56,562 nt of DNA from Oscillospiraceae bacterium. Lineage in GTDB: Bacteria; Bacillota; Clostridia; Oscillospirales; Acutalibacteraceae. Below are positions 14,760 through 23,672 of this stretch, in pieces. The notes below the pieces were generated by a model, which was not told where the DNA came from, did no database searches, and worked only from the letters and a program-made list of their open reading frames with translations. Each line of letters opens with the position of its first letter. The stretch's first letter is position 1. The stretch covers positions 1 through 56,562 of the forward strand of contig SVOQ01000016.1 in NCBI GenBank assembly GCA_015066345.1. The letters run 5' to 3'. Made by a program: the position numbers and the translations under genes.

Positions 14760-16103
14760 ATGAATATAAAAAAAATAATAGCATTGATTATGTGCGTAGT
14801 TCTTGTGGTAATGTGTTCAGGTTGCTCTCTTGATTTCTTCTCGGTTGAGAGTTTGTTATCACCGCCTGTTCAATCAGGTAAAAACGGTGAAGTGCAGAAA
14901 GCCTTTAACACCCTTATGAAGGACAAGATGGTACAGTTAAAAACTCCGGCATCGGGCGATTACCAGACGGCTTTCGTACTTTATGATATAAATGCCGATG
15001 GTATTGATGAGGCTTTGGTTTTCTACTCCGATACATCGGTTGAGTCCACTGTAAGAATGGCTCTGCTTGAGTGCGTTGATGACGAGTGGATGATTTCTGC
15101 CGATATAAAAGGTGCGGGAAGCGGAGTTTTTGATATATGCTTCAATGACCTTGACGGTGACGGTTTCAGTGAGATTTTTGTCAGTTGGTCATTATTCGAT
15201 AATAAGATTACCCGAGTTGTAAGTGTATACGAGCCGCTTTTTACAAATGACGGTGCGTTTACTTTAGAGTCAATAGGCAGTGAATACTGCAACACAAAGA
15301 GTTTCCTTGACTTTAACGGTGACTTGAAGAATGATTTGGTAATTGTCTATATTGACGATACCGCTGAAATACAAAAATCAATTTTACGTTTCTTCTCGCT
15401 TTCACCCGAAAAGCAACTTGTAAAATACTCTGAAATTAATATTGACAGTTCAATAACATCTGTCGAATCTATCTCGAGTGACGTTATAAAAGCCGGTGAT
15501 AAATCTTACTCAAGGTTGTTTATAGATTGTCTCAAAAACGAAAAAATGATGTTTACCGATATGGTTTATTGGGATGTTGAAAATTCAAAACCTGTACGAG
15601 GATTAACTGAGCCGAATATAACAACCGTACGTAACTCAAAAATACTCAGTAGGGATATTGATAATGACGGTAATATAGAGATTCCTGTTATTACCACGTT
15701 AAAAGGTGATTCCAAACAGTTTTCATTAACTGATTACGATAATGTTTATACGTTTACTCTACTTAAGTGGATTGACGTTAAGGGCGATAATCACCAGGAT
15801 AACGTTCAAACACTTTATAATCCTCTCGAAGAATACTTACTGAGGTTCAGTTGGAACGGTAGAATTTCAATTCGTTATGATTCGGTACAGACGGCATTAC
15901 TGTTTTGTGAATGGAACGAAGCCAACAAATCATACGGTGACGAATTATTCTCCATAGCATACCGTGAGGTTAAGGATGATGCACCTTATGGCGAAATTCT
16001 CTATGAGTGCGACGAAGGTGTTTATTATTACGAAATTACAGACGATGGAGCGGATTACGGTATTACCGAAGATATTTTGATTTCCTCGTTTATTAAAGTT
16101 TGA
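14760..16103 (+). CDS. lipoprotein with FG-GAP-like calcium-loop repeats
   Basis: A 447-residue exported lipoprotein: MNIKKIIALIM, a hydrophobic run, then the lipobox CSGC at about residues 19-22. The mature protein holds several Asp-rich loops (DINADGIDEALV, DLDGDGFSEIFV, DFNGDLKNDLVIV, DIDNDGNIEIPV), like the repeats of FG-GAP/VCBS beta-propellers. It could be a cell-surface sensor or ligand-binding protein. It sits between cdaR and a two-component system, 23 bases after cdaR with an AAGGAGGG ribosome binding site, so it may feed an envelope signal into either. No specific function is recognised. Confidence 0.75.
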   Translation: MNIKKIIALIMCVVLVVMCSGCSLDFFSVESLLSPPVQSGKNGEVQKAFNTLMKDKMVQLKTPASGDYQTAFVLYDINADGIDEALVFYSDTSVESTVRMALLECVDDEWMISADIKGAGSGVFDICFNDLDGDGFSEIFVSWSLFDNKITRVVSVYEPLFTNDGAFTLESIGSEYCNTKSFLDFNGDLKNDLVIVYIDDTAEIQKSILRFFSLSPEKQLVKYSEINIDSSITSVESISSDVIKAGDKSYSRLFIDCLKNEKMMFTDMVYWDVENSKPVRGLTEPNITTVRNSKILSRDIDNDGNIEIPVITTLKGDSKQFSLTDYDNVYTFTLLKWIDVKGDNHQDNVQTLYNPLEEYLLRFSWNGRISIRYDSVQTALLFCEWNEANKSYGDELFSIAYREVKDDAPYGEILYECDEGVYYYEITDDGADYGITEDILISSFIKV

Positions 16104-16117
16104 AAGTAGGCAATTTT

Positions 16118-16819
16118 ATGAAAAAAGTTCTTATTGCAGAAGATGAAGCAGCCATCCGCGAGATTATAGCGATTACTTTAAGACGTTCGGGTTATGATGT
16201 TACCGAAACCTGTGACGGACAAGAGGCTTTAGATACTTATAATCAGATGAATGGCGACTTTGATGTTGTTCTTCTTGATATTATGATGCCCAATGTTGAC
16301 GGTCTTGAGGTTTGCAAACGCTTAAGAAGTATCAGCGGTACTGTAGGTATAATTATGCTTACTGCAAAAACTCAGGAAATGGACAAGGTTTCGGGCCTTC
16401 TTATGGGGGCGGATGACTATATTACAAAGCCATTCTCACCGTCGGAGCTTATGGCTCGTGTTGATAGTGTTTATCGTCGTGTTGCTATGAATACACAGAC
16501 TCCTGCAGCACCCGTAAGAGCGGATAAAATCACTATAGGTCCCTTTGAACTTAATCTCAGGAACAGAACTCTTTACAAAAATAATGTGCTTATTGAATTG
16601 ACTCAGGTTGAGTTCCAGATAATTGAGTATTTCTTTACAAACCCCGGTAAGGCACTTAGCCGAAATGATATTCTCAAAGAGGTATGGGGCGAGTTATATT
16701 ACGGTGATGAAAAGGTTGTTGACGTTAATATTCGTCGACTTAGAATGAAAATAGAGGATGCACCCTCAGTACCCAAACACCTTGTAACCGTTTGGGGTAT
16801 GGGTTATAAATGGATTTAA
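16118..16819 (+). CDS. OmpR/PhoB-family response regulator
   Basis: A 233-residue two-component response regulator. The receiver domain begins MKKVLIAEDEAAIREII; VVLLDIMMPN carries the phospho-acceptor aspartate near residue 50, and TAKTQ and KPFSPSEL supply the conserved Thr and Lys. A winged-helix DNA-binding domain starts near residue 135 (ELTQVEFQIIEYFF, KVVDVNIRRLRMKIE). ATG 16118 is used because AGTAGG lies upstream and the domain starts there. It pairs with the histidine kinase 36 bases downstream. The target genes are unknown. Confidence 0.94.
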   Translation: MKKVLIAEDEAAIREIIAITLRRSGYDVTETCDGQEALDTYNQMNGDFDVVLLDIMMPNVDGLEVCKRLRSISGTVGIIMLTAKTQEMDKVSGLLMGADDYITKPFSPSELMARVDSVYRRVAMNTQTPAAPVRADKITIGPFELNLRNRTLYKNNVLIELTQVEFQIIEYFFTNPGKALSRNDILKEVWGELYYGDEKVVDVNIRRLRMKIEDAPSVPKHLVTVWGMGYKWI

Positions 16820-16855
16820 TTTGATTAAATATTTACATAGGGGAGGTGACAAGTA

Positions 16856-18481
16856 ATGGGAAAAAGCAAATTATCCCGAAAAGGCGCAACAAAAAAGAAC
16901 GAAAAGAACGTTAGTCGCAGAGTTCAATTTAAGCGTGATATTTCTGATGATAGCCAACAAAAGAATGAACTTCGTAAACGAATTTTAAACCGACCGGAGC
17001 GTAAAGGAATTACGGGTATTACCAAACGTTGGGCTACAAATACATTACTTGTTACTGCACTTATTTTATTTGTTATAGTTATTGCTTGTTCTCTGTTTGT
17101 TGTTCAGTATTACAGAAACTATGTTACCAATTATGTTTCGGGTTACGCAAACGAGAGTGTTACAACATTCTTTACACCTTATCTTGACGCAAGTGATGAT
17201 GTTTTTAATCAAAAAGCCAAGGAATATATAGATAGTTTCTCTGACGAATCCAAAGTTGAAGTTCAGGTTGTTGACCGACACGGTTCAGTTTCCGTTTCAT
17301 CTTCCGGCTTTGCCGTTAATGAAAAAATGGAAGATATGGATGATGTTCTCGGAGCGGTAGAGTCAACTACGGGAATATGTAAGTGGTTCGGTTTTAATGA
17401 AAACGGCGAGCATATCATTTCCGTTGCTATGGTTTTACCCAAAAACTCCCATGGTGAGTTTTCGGGTGCAGTCAGGTTTATGACGTCTATGCGAGGTATT
17501 GATAGTCAGATTTTTGGTTTCATATTAATACTTCTTGTTGTTTATATAATCGCTCTGTTTTTCGTTTCTCTTTCGGGTGTGTTCTTTATACAGACTATCG
17601 TTACCCCTGTTCGTAAAATTAACGATACTGCGAAGCTTATTGCTGAGGGTAATTACGATGTACGAGTTGAATCAACGGGTAAAGATAACGACGAAATTAC
17701 AGAACTTGCGGATTCTATTAATACTATGATTTCCGAAATTGCCGTTTCGGATAAACTTAAAAATGACTTTATTTCTACGGTTTCCCACGAATTACGTACT
17801 CCTTTGACGGCTATTAAGGGATGGGGCGAAATGCTCAAAGAACTTGACGGTGAGGACAGAGAAATATCCCGTCGAGGTACTGAAGTTATTATTAACGAGG
17901 CGGACCGTCTTTCGCGTTTGGTTGAGGAACTTCTTGATTTCTCAAGAATGCAGAACGGAAGTATGACTTTAAGACTTGAAAAAATTGACGTTCTCGCAGA
18001 ATTGGACGAAGCAGTTTTCGTTTTCAAAGAACGTTCAAAACGTGAGGGTATTGAAATCAGTTACAATGCCCCCGAAATTCCCGCACCTATGATGGGTGAC
18101 CCCAATAGAATAAAACAGGTGTTTGTTAATATTCTTGACAACGCTTTTAAATATAATAAACAAGGTGGACTTGTGGATGTTGAGGCAATAGTTGATGACG
18201 GTGCGTTAACTATTAACGTTTCCGACACGGGTTGCGGTATTGCACCTGAGGATTTGCCCAATGTTAAAAAGAAATTTTACAAGGCTAATATACAGGTAAG
18301 AGGTTCGGGCATCGGACTTGCTGTTGTTGATGAAATTATTAAACTTCACAATGGTGTGTTTGAAATTGCAAGTGAACCCGATGTTGGAACTACTGTTACA
18401 ATTGTTCTTCCTATTGAAAAAATTGAGGTTGAGCCTGTGACACCCCTTATCGAAGAAATGATGGTGAACGAAAATGAGTAA
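16856..18481 (+). CDS. membrane sensor histidine kinase with HAMP domain
   Basis: A 541-residue sensor kinase. After a basic N-terminal tail, a first transmembrane segment lies near residues 62-85 and a second near 222-246, enclosing an extracytoplasmic sensor of about 135 residues. A HAMP linker (VTPVRKINDTAKLIAEGNYD) follows, then the phospho-acceptor box STVSHELRTPLTAIKGW with His near residue 311. The ATPase has DNAFKYNKQGG, SDTGCGIAPEDL and GSGIGLAVV motifs. GGGGAGGTGA precedes the ATG. It should phosphorylate the response regulator at 16118; the signal is unknown. Its end overlaps the next gene by eight bases. Confidence 0.95.
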   Translation: MGKSKLSRKGATKKNEKNVSRRVQFKRDISDDSQQKNELRKRILNRPERKGITGITKRWATNTLLVTALILFVIVIACSLFVVQYYRNYVTNYVSGYANESVTTFFTPYLDASDDVFNQKAKEYIDSFSDESKVEVQVVDRHGSVSVSSSGFAVNEKMEDMDDVLGAVESTTGICKWFGFNENGEHIISVAMVLPKNSHGEFSGAVRFMTSMRGIDSQIFGFILILLVVYIIALFFVSLSGVFFIQTIVTPVRKINDTAKLIAEGNYDVRVESTGKDNDEITELADSINTMISEIAVSDKLKNDFISTVSHELRTPLTAIKGWGEMLKELDGEDREISRRGTEVIINEADRLSRLVEELLDFSRMQNGSMTLRLEKIDVLAELDEAVFVFKERSKREGIEISYNAPEIPAPMMGDPNRIKQVFVNILDNAFKYNKQGGLVDVEAIVDDGALTINVSDTGCGIAPEDLPNVKKKFYKANIQVRGSGIGLAVVDEIIKLHNGVFEIASEPDVGTTVTIVLPIEKIEVEPVTPLIEEMMVNENE

Positions 18482-19493
18482 GAAAAAAGATGATAAAAAG
18501 CCGATGATTTCCGTTGGCGGACAAGCCCTTATTGAGGGTATTATGATGCAGGGCCCCAAGGGTGCGGCAATGTCCGTGCGTTTGCCCGACGGTACAATTG
18601 AAACGGAGGAACTTGAAGTCAAGCACATCCGTGATAAATTCAAACCTGCAGGTTGGCCTTTGATCCGCGGTGTTTTCAATATGATTGAAAGTTTACTTTT
18701 CGGCTTTAAGTGTATGGAAAAATCTGCCGAGAAAATCGGACTTGATGATGACACTGACCCCGAGAATATGTCTAAACTCGATAAGTGGATTTCAGACCAT
18801 TTCGGACCTAAAATGATGGCGGTTGTTACGGGTATTTCCCTTGTACTCGGTGTTGCACTTGCGTTCGGCTTGTTCTTCTATCTTCCTACATTTTTAGTCG
18901 ATGTAGTTGATAAATATCTTATTAAGCCTGATTTTGCTACTTTCCATCCTCTTTTTGAAGGTCTTATGAGAATGATTATTTTCGTGGCTTATATATGGAT
19001 TGTTTCTAAAGTGCCCGATATTAAAAGGGTATTTATGTATCACGGTGCGGAGCATAAATCTATTTTCTGTTATGAAAGCGGTTTACCCCTCACTGTTGAA
19101 AATGTTAAGAAACAAAAGCGTTTCCATCCTCGTTGCGGTACAAGTTTTATTTTTGTAATTCTTATAATCAGTATTCTTATTTCATCCGCTTTGGTTGTTG
19201 CTTTCCCTGCATTGTCTGCTGACGAAAACAGAATCCTTTGGATGGCGATTAAAATATTGATTGTTCCGTTAACAGTCGGTATCGGCTACGAGTTTATAAG
19301 ATATGCGGGAAAACACGACAATATTTTTGTTAAAATCCTCGCGGCACCGGGTCTCTGGATGCAACGTCTCACAACTAATGAGCCTACTGATGATATTATT
19401 GAAGTTGGTATTGAATCTCTCAAAGCGGTTTTAGATGATGTTGAAAGTGATAACAGTGAAGAAACCGTTGATTCGGAGGATAAGAATAATTGA
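18474..19493 (+). CDS. yqhQ: DUF1385 membrane protein, YqhQ-like
   Basis: A 339-residue protein of the DUF1385 family, sometimes called a predicted metal-dependent enzyme. The N-terminal SVGGQALIEGIMMQGPKG is the family hallmark. Four hydrophobic segments follow (around residues 118-140, 160-180, 222-245 and 255-275). The conserved YHGAEHKSIFCYESG and RFHPRCGTSFIF contain His and Cys residues that could bind metal. The C-terminus is acidic. It overlaps both neighbours, and pairing with prmC is common in Clostridia. Its reaction is not established. Confidence 0.9.
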   Translation: MSKKKDDKKPMISVGGQALIEGIMMQGPKGAAMSVRLPDGTIETEELEVKHIRDKFKPAGWPLIRGVFNMIESLLFGFKCMEKSAEKIGLDDDTDPENMSKLDKWISDHFGPKMMAVVTGISLVLGVALAFGLFFYLPTFLVDVVDKYLIKPDFATFHPLFEGLMRMIIFVAYIWIVSKVPDIKRVFMYHGAEHKSIFCYESGLPLTVENVKKQKRFHPRCGTSFIFVILIISILISSALVVAFPALSADENRILWMAIKILIVPLTVGIGYEFIRYAGKHDNIFVKILAAPGLWMQRLTTNEPTDDIIEVGIESLKAVLDDVESDNSEETVDSEDKNN

Positions 19494-20335
19494 AAACATT
19501 GTATTCGGTTTATCGTGAATCCATAAAAACACTTACCGAGGCAGGTTGCGACAGTCCCGAATTTGATGCACAACAATTGGTTGCTTTTTGTTTTGGATAT
19601 AATAAAACTCAGTTGTTGATGAATTCAGGTTCGGCGGTTGATGAAATAAAACTCATTCATTTTTATGATTGTATCAAAAGAAGATGTAATCATGAGCCTC
19701 TGCAGTACATTATCGGTATGTGGGATTTTCACAAGTTTTCTTTTAAAGTAGGGGAAGGTGTTTTGATACCAAGACCCGAAACTGAAATTTTAGTTGATTT
19801 CGCCGTTGATAAAATTCAGAAACACGGTTATAGCGTTGTTATGGATTTATGTTGCGGTAGCGGTTGTATAGGTCTTAGTATTGCTAAACTTTGCCCTAAA
19901 ACCAAGGTTTATTGCCTTGATATTTCCGATAAAGCCTTGGAATATACCCGAATGAATAAAGAGCTTTTAGGTGCGGATAATGTTACTGTTATGAAATGCG
20001 ACGCTCTTCAGAGTAGCGGTTTTTTAGGCCTTCCGAGACCCGATATTCTTCTTTCGAACCCTCCGTACATAAAAACTGCCGAGATTGAAACCTTGCAACC
20101 TGAAATTGCTTTTGAACCTACACTTGCCCTTGATGGGGGTGAGGACGGTCTCGAATTTTACAGAGCACTTTCCGAAATATGGTATCCCTTTATTAACAGG
20201 GGCGGTTACCTCGCTATGGAATGCGGTGAAGAACAGGCGAAAGACATTCTTTCTTTGTTTGTAGATAAGGCGGAAAAGGGGAAAGTTATAAAAGATGCTT
20301 CCGACTTTGACAGAGTGGTAGTAATCGCAAGGTAA
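19490..20335 (+). CDS. prmC: peptide chain release factor N5-glutamine methyltransferase
   Basis: A 281-residue SAM-dependent methyltransferase that modifies the GGQ glutamine of release factors RF1 and RF2 and improves translation termination. The N-terminal helical domain (residues 1-80) is followed by DFHKFSFKVGEGVLIPRPET, the SAM-binding loop MDLCCGSGCIGLSIAK and the catalytic LLSNPPYIKT motif. It starts at TTG 19490, ten bases after GGAGG, overlapping the stop of the DUF1385 gene. No release factor gene lies next to it. Confidence 0.95.
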   Translation: MKTLYSVYRESIKTLTEAGCDSPEFDAQQLVAFCFGYNKTQLLMNSGSAVDEIKLIHFYDCIKRRCNHEPLQYIIGMWDFHKFSFKVGEGVLIPRPETEILVDFAVDKIQKHGYSVVMDLCCGSGCIGLSIAKLCPKTKVYCLDISDKALEYTRMNKELLGADNVTVMKCDALQSSGFLGLPRPDILLSNPPYIKTAEIETLQPEIAFEPTLALDGGEDGLEFYRALSEIWYPFINRGGYLAMECGEEQAKDILSLFVDKAEKGKVIKDASDFDRVVVIAR

Positions 20336-20349
20336 ATATTTGATTTTTG

Positions 20350-20378
20350 TTGACCTTTTTATTTATTTATAGTAGAAT
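20350..20378 (+). promoter_or_regulatory. promoter of the M50 peptidase-scpAB cluster
   Basis: TTGACC (20350-20355), 17 bases, TAGAAT (20373-20378), 26 bases before the start codon at 20404. Confidence 0.75.
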
Positions 20379-20403
20379 TATATAAATAAGGTGGATTTGA
20401 TTT

Positions 20404-21096
20404 ATGATAAGTTATTTTCTTGATTTCTTTCGTGGCAAATTAGAAGCCATTGACCTTATTGTTTATATTTTATCCATTACCTATGTTTGTTTATGTGCAA
20501 CCCCCTTACACGAGTTTGCTCACGCTTTTGTAGCGGTAAAATTAGGCGATGATACCCCGAAACTTCGAGGTAGATTAACAATAAATCCCATTGCCCATGT
20601 TGACCCGATAGGTATTTTAATGATATTCCTTTTCGGCTTTGGTTACGCCAAACCCGTCGAAGTAAGAATGCGTCACTTTAAAAAGCCGAAACGCGATATG
20701 GCTCTTGTGGCACTTGCGGGACCTGTCAGTAATTTTATTCAGGCTTTCATTTATATTTTATTATCTGCGATTTTCAGTATAGTAATGTTTAAAACGGGTG
20801 TTTCTGCATTGGAATACATCTGTATGTTCTTTACCTTTGCGGCACTTATTAATATCCGTCTCGGCGTATTTAATATGATACCCATTCCGCCTCTTGATGG
20901 CTCAAGGCTTTTGACGGCGTTACTTCCCACAAAGGCATATTTTAAAATAATGCAGTATGAACGCTATATTTCTCTTGGTCTTATGGTGTTACTGTTTACG
21001 GGTGTTCTTTCGAAACCCCTTTCATATATTTCTGATTTTGTTTACAATATTTTTGAATTTATAATAATTTTCCCACTTGGTTTTATTGTAGGTTGA
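20404..21096 (+). CDS. site-2 protease family (M50) membrane metallopeptidase
   Basis: A 230-residue, multi-pass membrane zinc protease, mini S2P type without a PDZ domain. HEFAHAFVAVKLGD near residue 37 is the HExxH zinc site inside the first core membrane segment. NPIAHVDPIG and FNMIPIPPLDGSRLL (NxxPxPPLDG) supply the third metal ligand and the substrate groove. Such enzymes cleave membrane-embedded regulators, but no anti-sigma or other obvious substrate is encoded beside it. It heads the cluster leading into scpA-scpB. Confidence 0.92.
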   Translation: MISYFLDFFRGKLEAIDLIVYILSITYVCLCATPLHEFAHAFVAVKLGDDTPKLRGRLTINPIAHVDPIGILMIFLFGFGYAKPVEVRMRHFKKPKRDMALVALAGPVSNFIQAFIYILLSAIFSIVMFKTGVSALEYICMFFTFAALINIRLGVFNMIPIPPLDGSRLLTALLPTKAYFKIMQYERYISLGLMVLLFTGVLSKPLSYISDFVYNIFEFIIIFPLGFIVG

Positions 21097-21099
21097 TTT

Positions 21100-21819
21100 A
21101 TGGAAAAAATATCATACAAACTTGAGGTGTTTGAGGGTCCGATGGACTTGCTTTTGCACCTTATTACAAAACATAAAATTGATATATATGATATCCCTAT
21201 TTCCGAACTTGTTGAGCAGTATGTTTCTTACGTGCGCGAGATGCAGGAAGAAAATATGGATGTTGCCAGTGAGTTCCTTGAAATGGCGGCTCGTCTTGTA
21301 TATATTAAAACTGTATCGCTTCTTCCTGTTTATGATGAGGCGGAAGAACTAAAAAATGAATTACGCGATGAACTTCTTGAGTACCGTGATTGTAAAATCC
21401 TTGCGGCGAAGCTTTCAACAATGACCGACGGTTTCAATTATTCCGTAAGAACATATCCTGAGGATATATCACCCGACAACTCTTACAAACGTTTACACGA
21501 ACCTACGGAGTTATTAAGTGCGTATTCTCTTGCGGCAGGTAAAAAATTACGTCGTTTACCTCCGCCTATTGAGACCTTTAAGGCTATCGTAACACGTAAA
21601 ATTGTATCCGTAGGGTCCAAGATAGAGTCAATAGTTAAATCCCTTAAAACAAAGCGTAAAACAAAATTAATTGATTTATATAAACAAGCCGAGTCCCGTT
21701 CTGATTTAATAGCCGCTTTCCTTGCGGTACTTGAACTTGCGAAGAACAAGACCATTTACGTTTCGGGTGACGGTGACGATGTTCAGATAGAACTTCTGGA
21801 AGGAAATGAGAGTATTTGA
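21100..21819 (+). CDS. scpA: segregation and condensation protein A
   Basis: A 239-residue kleisin that bridges the heads of the Smc dimer and recruits ScpB, compacting and segregating the chromosome. The start MEKISYKLEVFEGPMDLLLH is the standard ScpA N-terminal signature. EFLEMAARLVYIKTVSLLP follows, and the C-terminal winged helix includes SRSDLIAAFLAVLELAKNK. It starts 3 bases after the peptidase stop and overlaps scpB by four bases (TTGA), as in most Firmicutes. Confidence 0.96.
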   Translation: MEKISYKLEVFEGPMDLLLHLITKHKIDIYDIPISELVEQYVSYVREMQEENMDVASEFLEMAARLVYIKTVSLLPVYDEAEELKNELRDELLEYRDCKILAAKLSTMTDGFNYSVRTYPEDISPDNSYKRLHEPTELLSAYSLAAGKKLRRLPPPIETFKAIVTRKIVSVGSKIESIVKSLKTKRKTKLIDLYKQAESRSDLIAAFLAVLELAKNKTIYVSGDGDDVQIELLEGNESI

Positions 21820-22409
21820 TTAATAAAAAACAAGTGGCTTCGGTTGAAGCGGTTCTTTTTGCCGCCGCCGAACCTATTGAGTATACGAAAATAGCCACCG
21901 CATTAGGTATGGATGATGAGCAGATACTTTTATGTATAGATGCTCTTAATGAAAAATACAGTGCAGAAGATAGTGGCATCTGTTTATTGCAACTTGATGT
22001 AAAATATCAACTTTGTAGTAAAAAGGAATATGTTGAAGCGGTACGAAATGTACTTGATTTAAAACGCAATGCACCTTTATCACAGGCGGCATTCGAAGTT
22101 CTCGCCATTATCGCTTATAACCAACCTATTACAAAACCTTACATAGAACAGATCAGAGGCGTTGATTGTTCGGGTGTTGTTAATACACTTTGTCAACGTG
22201 GACTCGTTGAAGAAAAGGGGAGACTTGATGTTCCCGGACGTCCCGTTTTATACGGTACTACATCCGACTTTTTAAGATGTTTTTCTCTCAATAGTCTTTC
22301 GGAGCTTCCTGAACTTCCCAAAGAAGATAAAGAAGTCCTTATGTCAGATGTTGATAACGGACAGTTGTCATTATTTGACGATTCGGCACAGGAAAAAGCC
22401 GAAGAGTAA
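21816..22409 (+). CDS. scpB: segregation and condensation protein B
   Basis: A 197-residue partner of ScpA and Smc with two winged-helix domains. VASVEAVLFAAAEPIEYTKI opens the protein, and PLSQAAFEVLAIIAYNQPIT with VNTLCQRGLVEEKGRLDVPG forms the second domain. The C-terminal tail is acidic and disordered-looking. The start is TTG 21816, within the end of scpA, so it depends on translational coupling; the next in-frame ATG would cut into the first helices. Confidence 0.95.
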   Translation: MINKKQVASVEAVLFAAAEPIEYTKIATALGMDDEQILLCIDALNEKYSAEDSGICLLQLDVKYQLCSKKEYVEAVRNVLDLKRNAPLSQAAFEVLAIIAYNQPITKPYIEQIRGVDCSGVVNTLCQRGLVEEKGRLDVPGRPVLYGTTSDFLRCFSLNSLSELPELPKEDKEVLMSDVDNGQLSLFDDSAQEKAEE

Positions 22410-22435
22410 AATTAATAAATTAAAGGGGTGATATA

Positions 22436-23212
22436 ATGCCGTTTTTATATGCACTTATTGGCATAGTTGTAGTAGTTTTCATCCTTTTTTCAATAAATTT
22501 ATCCTTCATTATTGACTATTCCGATAAAACGGTTGTCACCTTGAAATATCTTTTTCTGAAATTTACTTTGGTTGATACGTCTAAACCCAAAAAGGAAAAA
22601 AAGAAAAAGAAGAAAAAGAAGGGCGATGAATCCGAGGAGTCGGATACCGACGAAGAAGGTAAGGAAAAAGGTAAACCTAAGGGTAATAGTTTAATTAAAC
22701 AATTATACCTCGACCAAGGGTATGACGGTATCGAAAGAATGCTCAGAGCAGTTGGTAAATCTTTGGGTAGCTTTTTTGGTAGTCTTTATAAAAATTTGGT
22801 TGTTGATGAACTTTACATAACAATGATTACCGCGGGTAGTGATGCGGCAGATACGGCTATTAAGCACGGTAAACTCTGTTCGTGGCTTTTCCCTGTGTTG
22901 GGTAAGCTTGTTTCTACCTGTAAGGTGAAAAATTATGATTTCGATATTTCACCTGATTTTCTTGCAACAAAGTCAGAAGCGTACGTTTACGCGAAACTTC
23001 ACGTTACACCACTTGTTGTGTTGTATGCAGTTTTGACACTTGTTGTAAGACTTGTATTCAAAGTTTTAATTAAAGTTATTTTCTCAAAACAGAAAAGTGA
23101 CAAAAGTAAATCGGTAAAATCCGCTGCAAAAGAGGTTATTGAAAACTCAGAGGCAGAGGTAAAAAATACAAAAAATAAAAGAAATATAAATAAGGATGGT
23201 GCTTCCAAATGA
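22436..23212 (+). CDS. DUF2953 membrane protein
   Basis: A 258-residue protein. Residues 3-30 form a membrane segment. Then comes a striking charged linker: a lysine run near residue 52 (EKKKKKKKKKGDE) followed by an acidic stretch. The DUF2953 core includes the region around NYDFDISPDF, and a second membrane helix follows it (VTPLVVLYAVLTLVVRL). DUF2953 genes commonly neighbour ytfJ, as here, where the reading frames overlap by four bases. This suggests a sporulation or envelope link; no activity is known. Confidence 0.82.
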   Translation: MPFLYALIGIVVVVFILFSINLSFIIDYSDKTVVTLKYLFLKFTLVDTSKPKKEKKKKKKKKGDESEESDTDEEGKEKGKPKGNSLIKQLYLDQGYDGIERMLRAVGKSLGSFFGSLYKNLVVDELYITMITAGSDAADTAIKHGKLCSWLFPVLGKLVSTCKVKNYDFDISPDFLATKSEAYVYAKLHVTPLVVLYAVLTLVVRLVFKVLIKVIFSKQKSDKSKSVKSAAKEVIENSEAEVKNTKNKRNINKDGASK

Positions 23213-23616
23213 GCGAAAAATCAGCAAACGGAATTCTTTCCACAACAATCGAAAAAGTAAGAAACCTTGTAGATGTCAGTACAATTATCGGCGAACCCAT
23301 TAACCTTCCCGATGGTTTAACTATCATTCCCATTTCAAAGGTTACTTATGGTTTTGCTTCCGGTGGTTCTGATTTCCCCTCAAAGAACAATGTTGAACTT
23401 TTCGGCGGTGCAGGTGGTGCAGGTATCACAATTAACCCCGTTGCATTCCTTGTAATTAAAGACGGTGAAGTTTCAATCAGACATATCGTTTCTAACGATA
23501 ATGCTGCTGAAAGAGCCGTTACAATGATTCCCGAAATGTTTGATAAGGTTGTTAACCTTGCAGATAAATTAAAAAAAGATAAAGACCAACCTGCAGAAGA
23601 AGTAACTGCTGAATAA
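23209..23616 (+). CDS. ytfJ: GerW/YtfJ-family sporulation protein
   Basis: A 135-residue protein of the GerW family. VRNLVDVSTIIGEPINLPDG, then TIIPISKVTYGFASGGSDF, then GGAGGAGITINPVAFLVI is the diagnostic glycine-rich core, followed by a charged C-terminal tail. In Bacillus the YtfJ/GerW protein is spore-associated and needed for efficient L-alanine germination. Coupled to the DUF2953 gene by an ATGA overlap. Its presence is one of the markers for a spore-forming host. Confidence 0.93.
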   Translation: MSEKSANGILSTTIEKVRNLVDVSTIIGEPINLPDGLTIIPISKVTYGFASGGSDFPSKNNVELFGGAGGAGITINPVAFLVIKDGEVSIRHIVSNDNAAERAVTMIPEMFDKVVNLADKLKKDKDQPAEEVTAE

Positions 23617-23631
23617 TTTTTCATTACAATA

Positions 23632-23669
23632 TAACCACCTGCATATTATTCTTTGAAAGCAGGTGGTTA
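23632..23669 (+). promoter_or_regulatory. hairpin hiding the ribosome binding site of the carboxypeptidase gene
   Basis: TAACCACCTGC (23632-23642) pairs perfectly over 11 bases with GCAGGTGGTTA (23659-23669). The AGGTGG ribosome binding site (23661-23666) lies in the 3' arm and TTG 23673 follows a short T-run. It could be a weak terminator of ytfJ, a ribosome-site switch, or both. Confidence 0.6.
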
Positions 23670-23672
23670 ATT

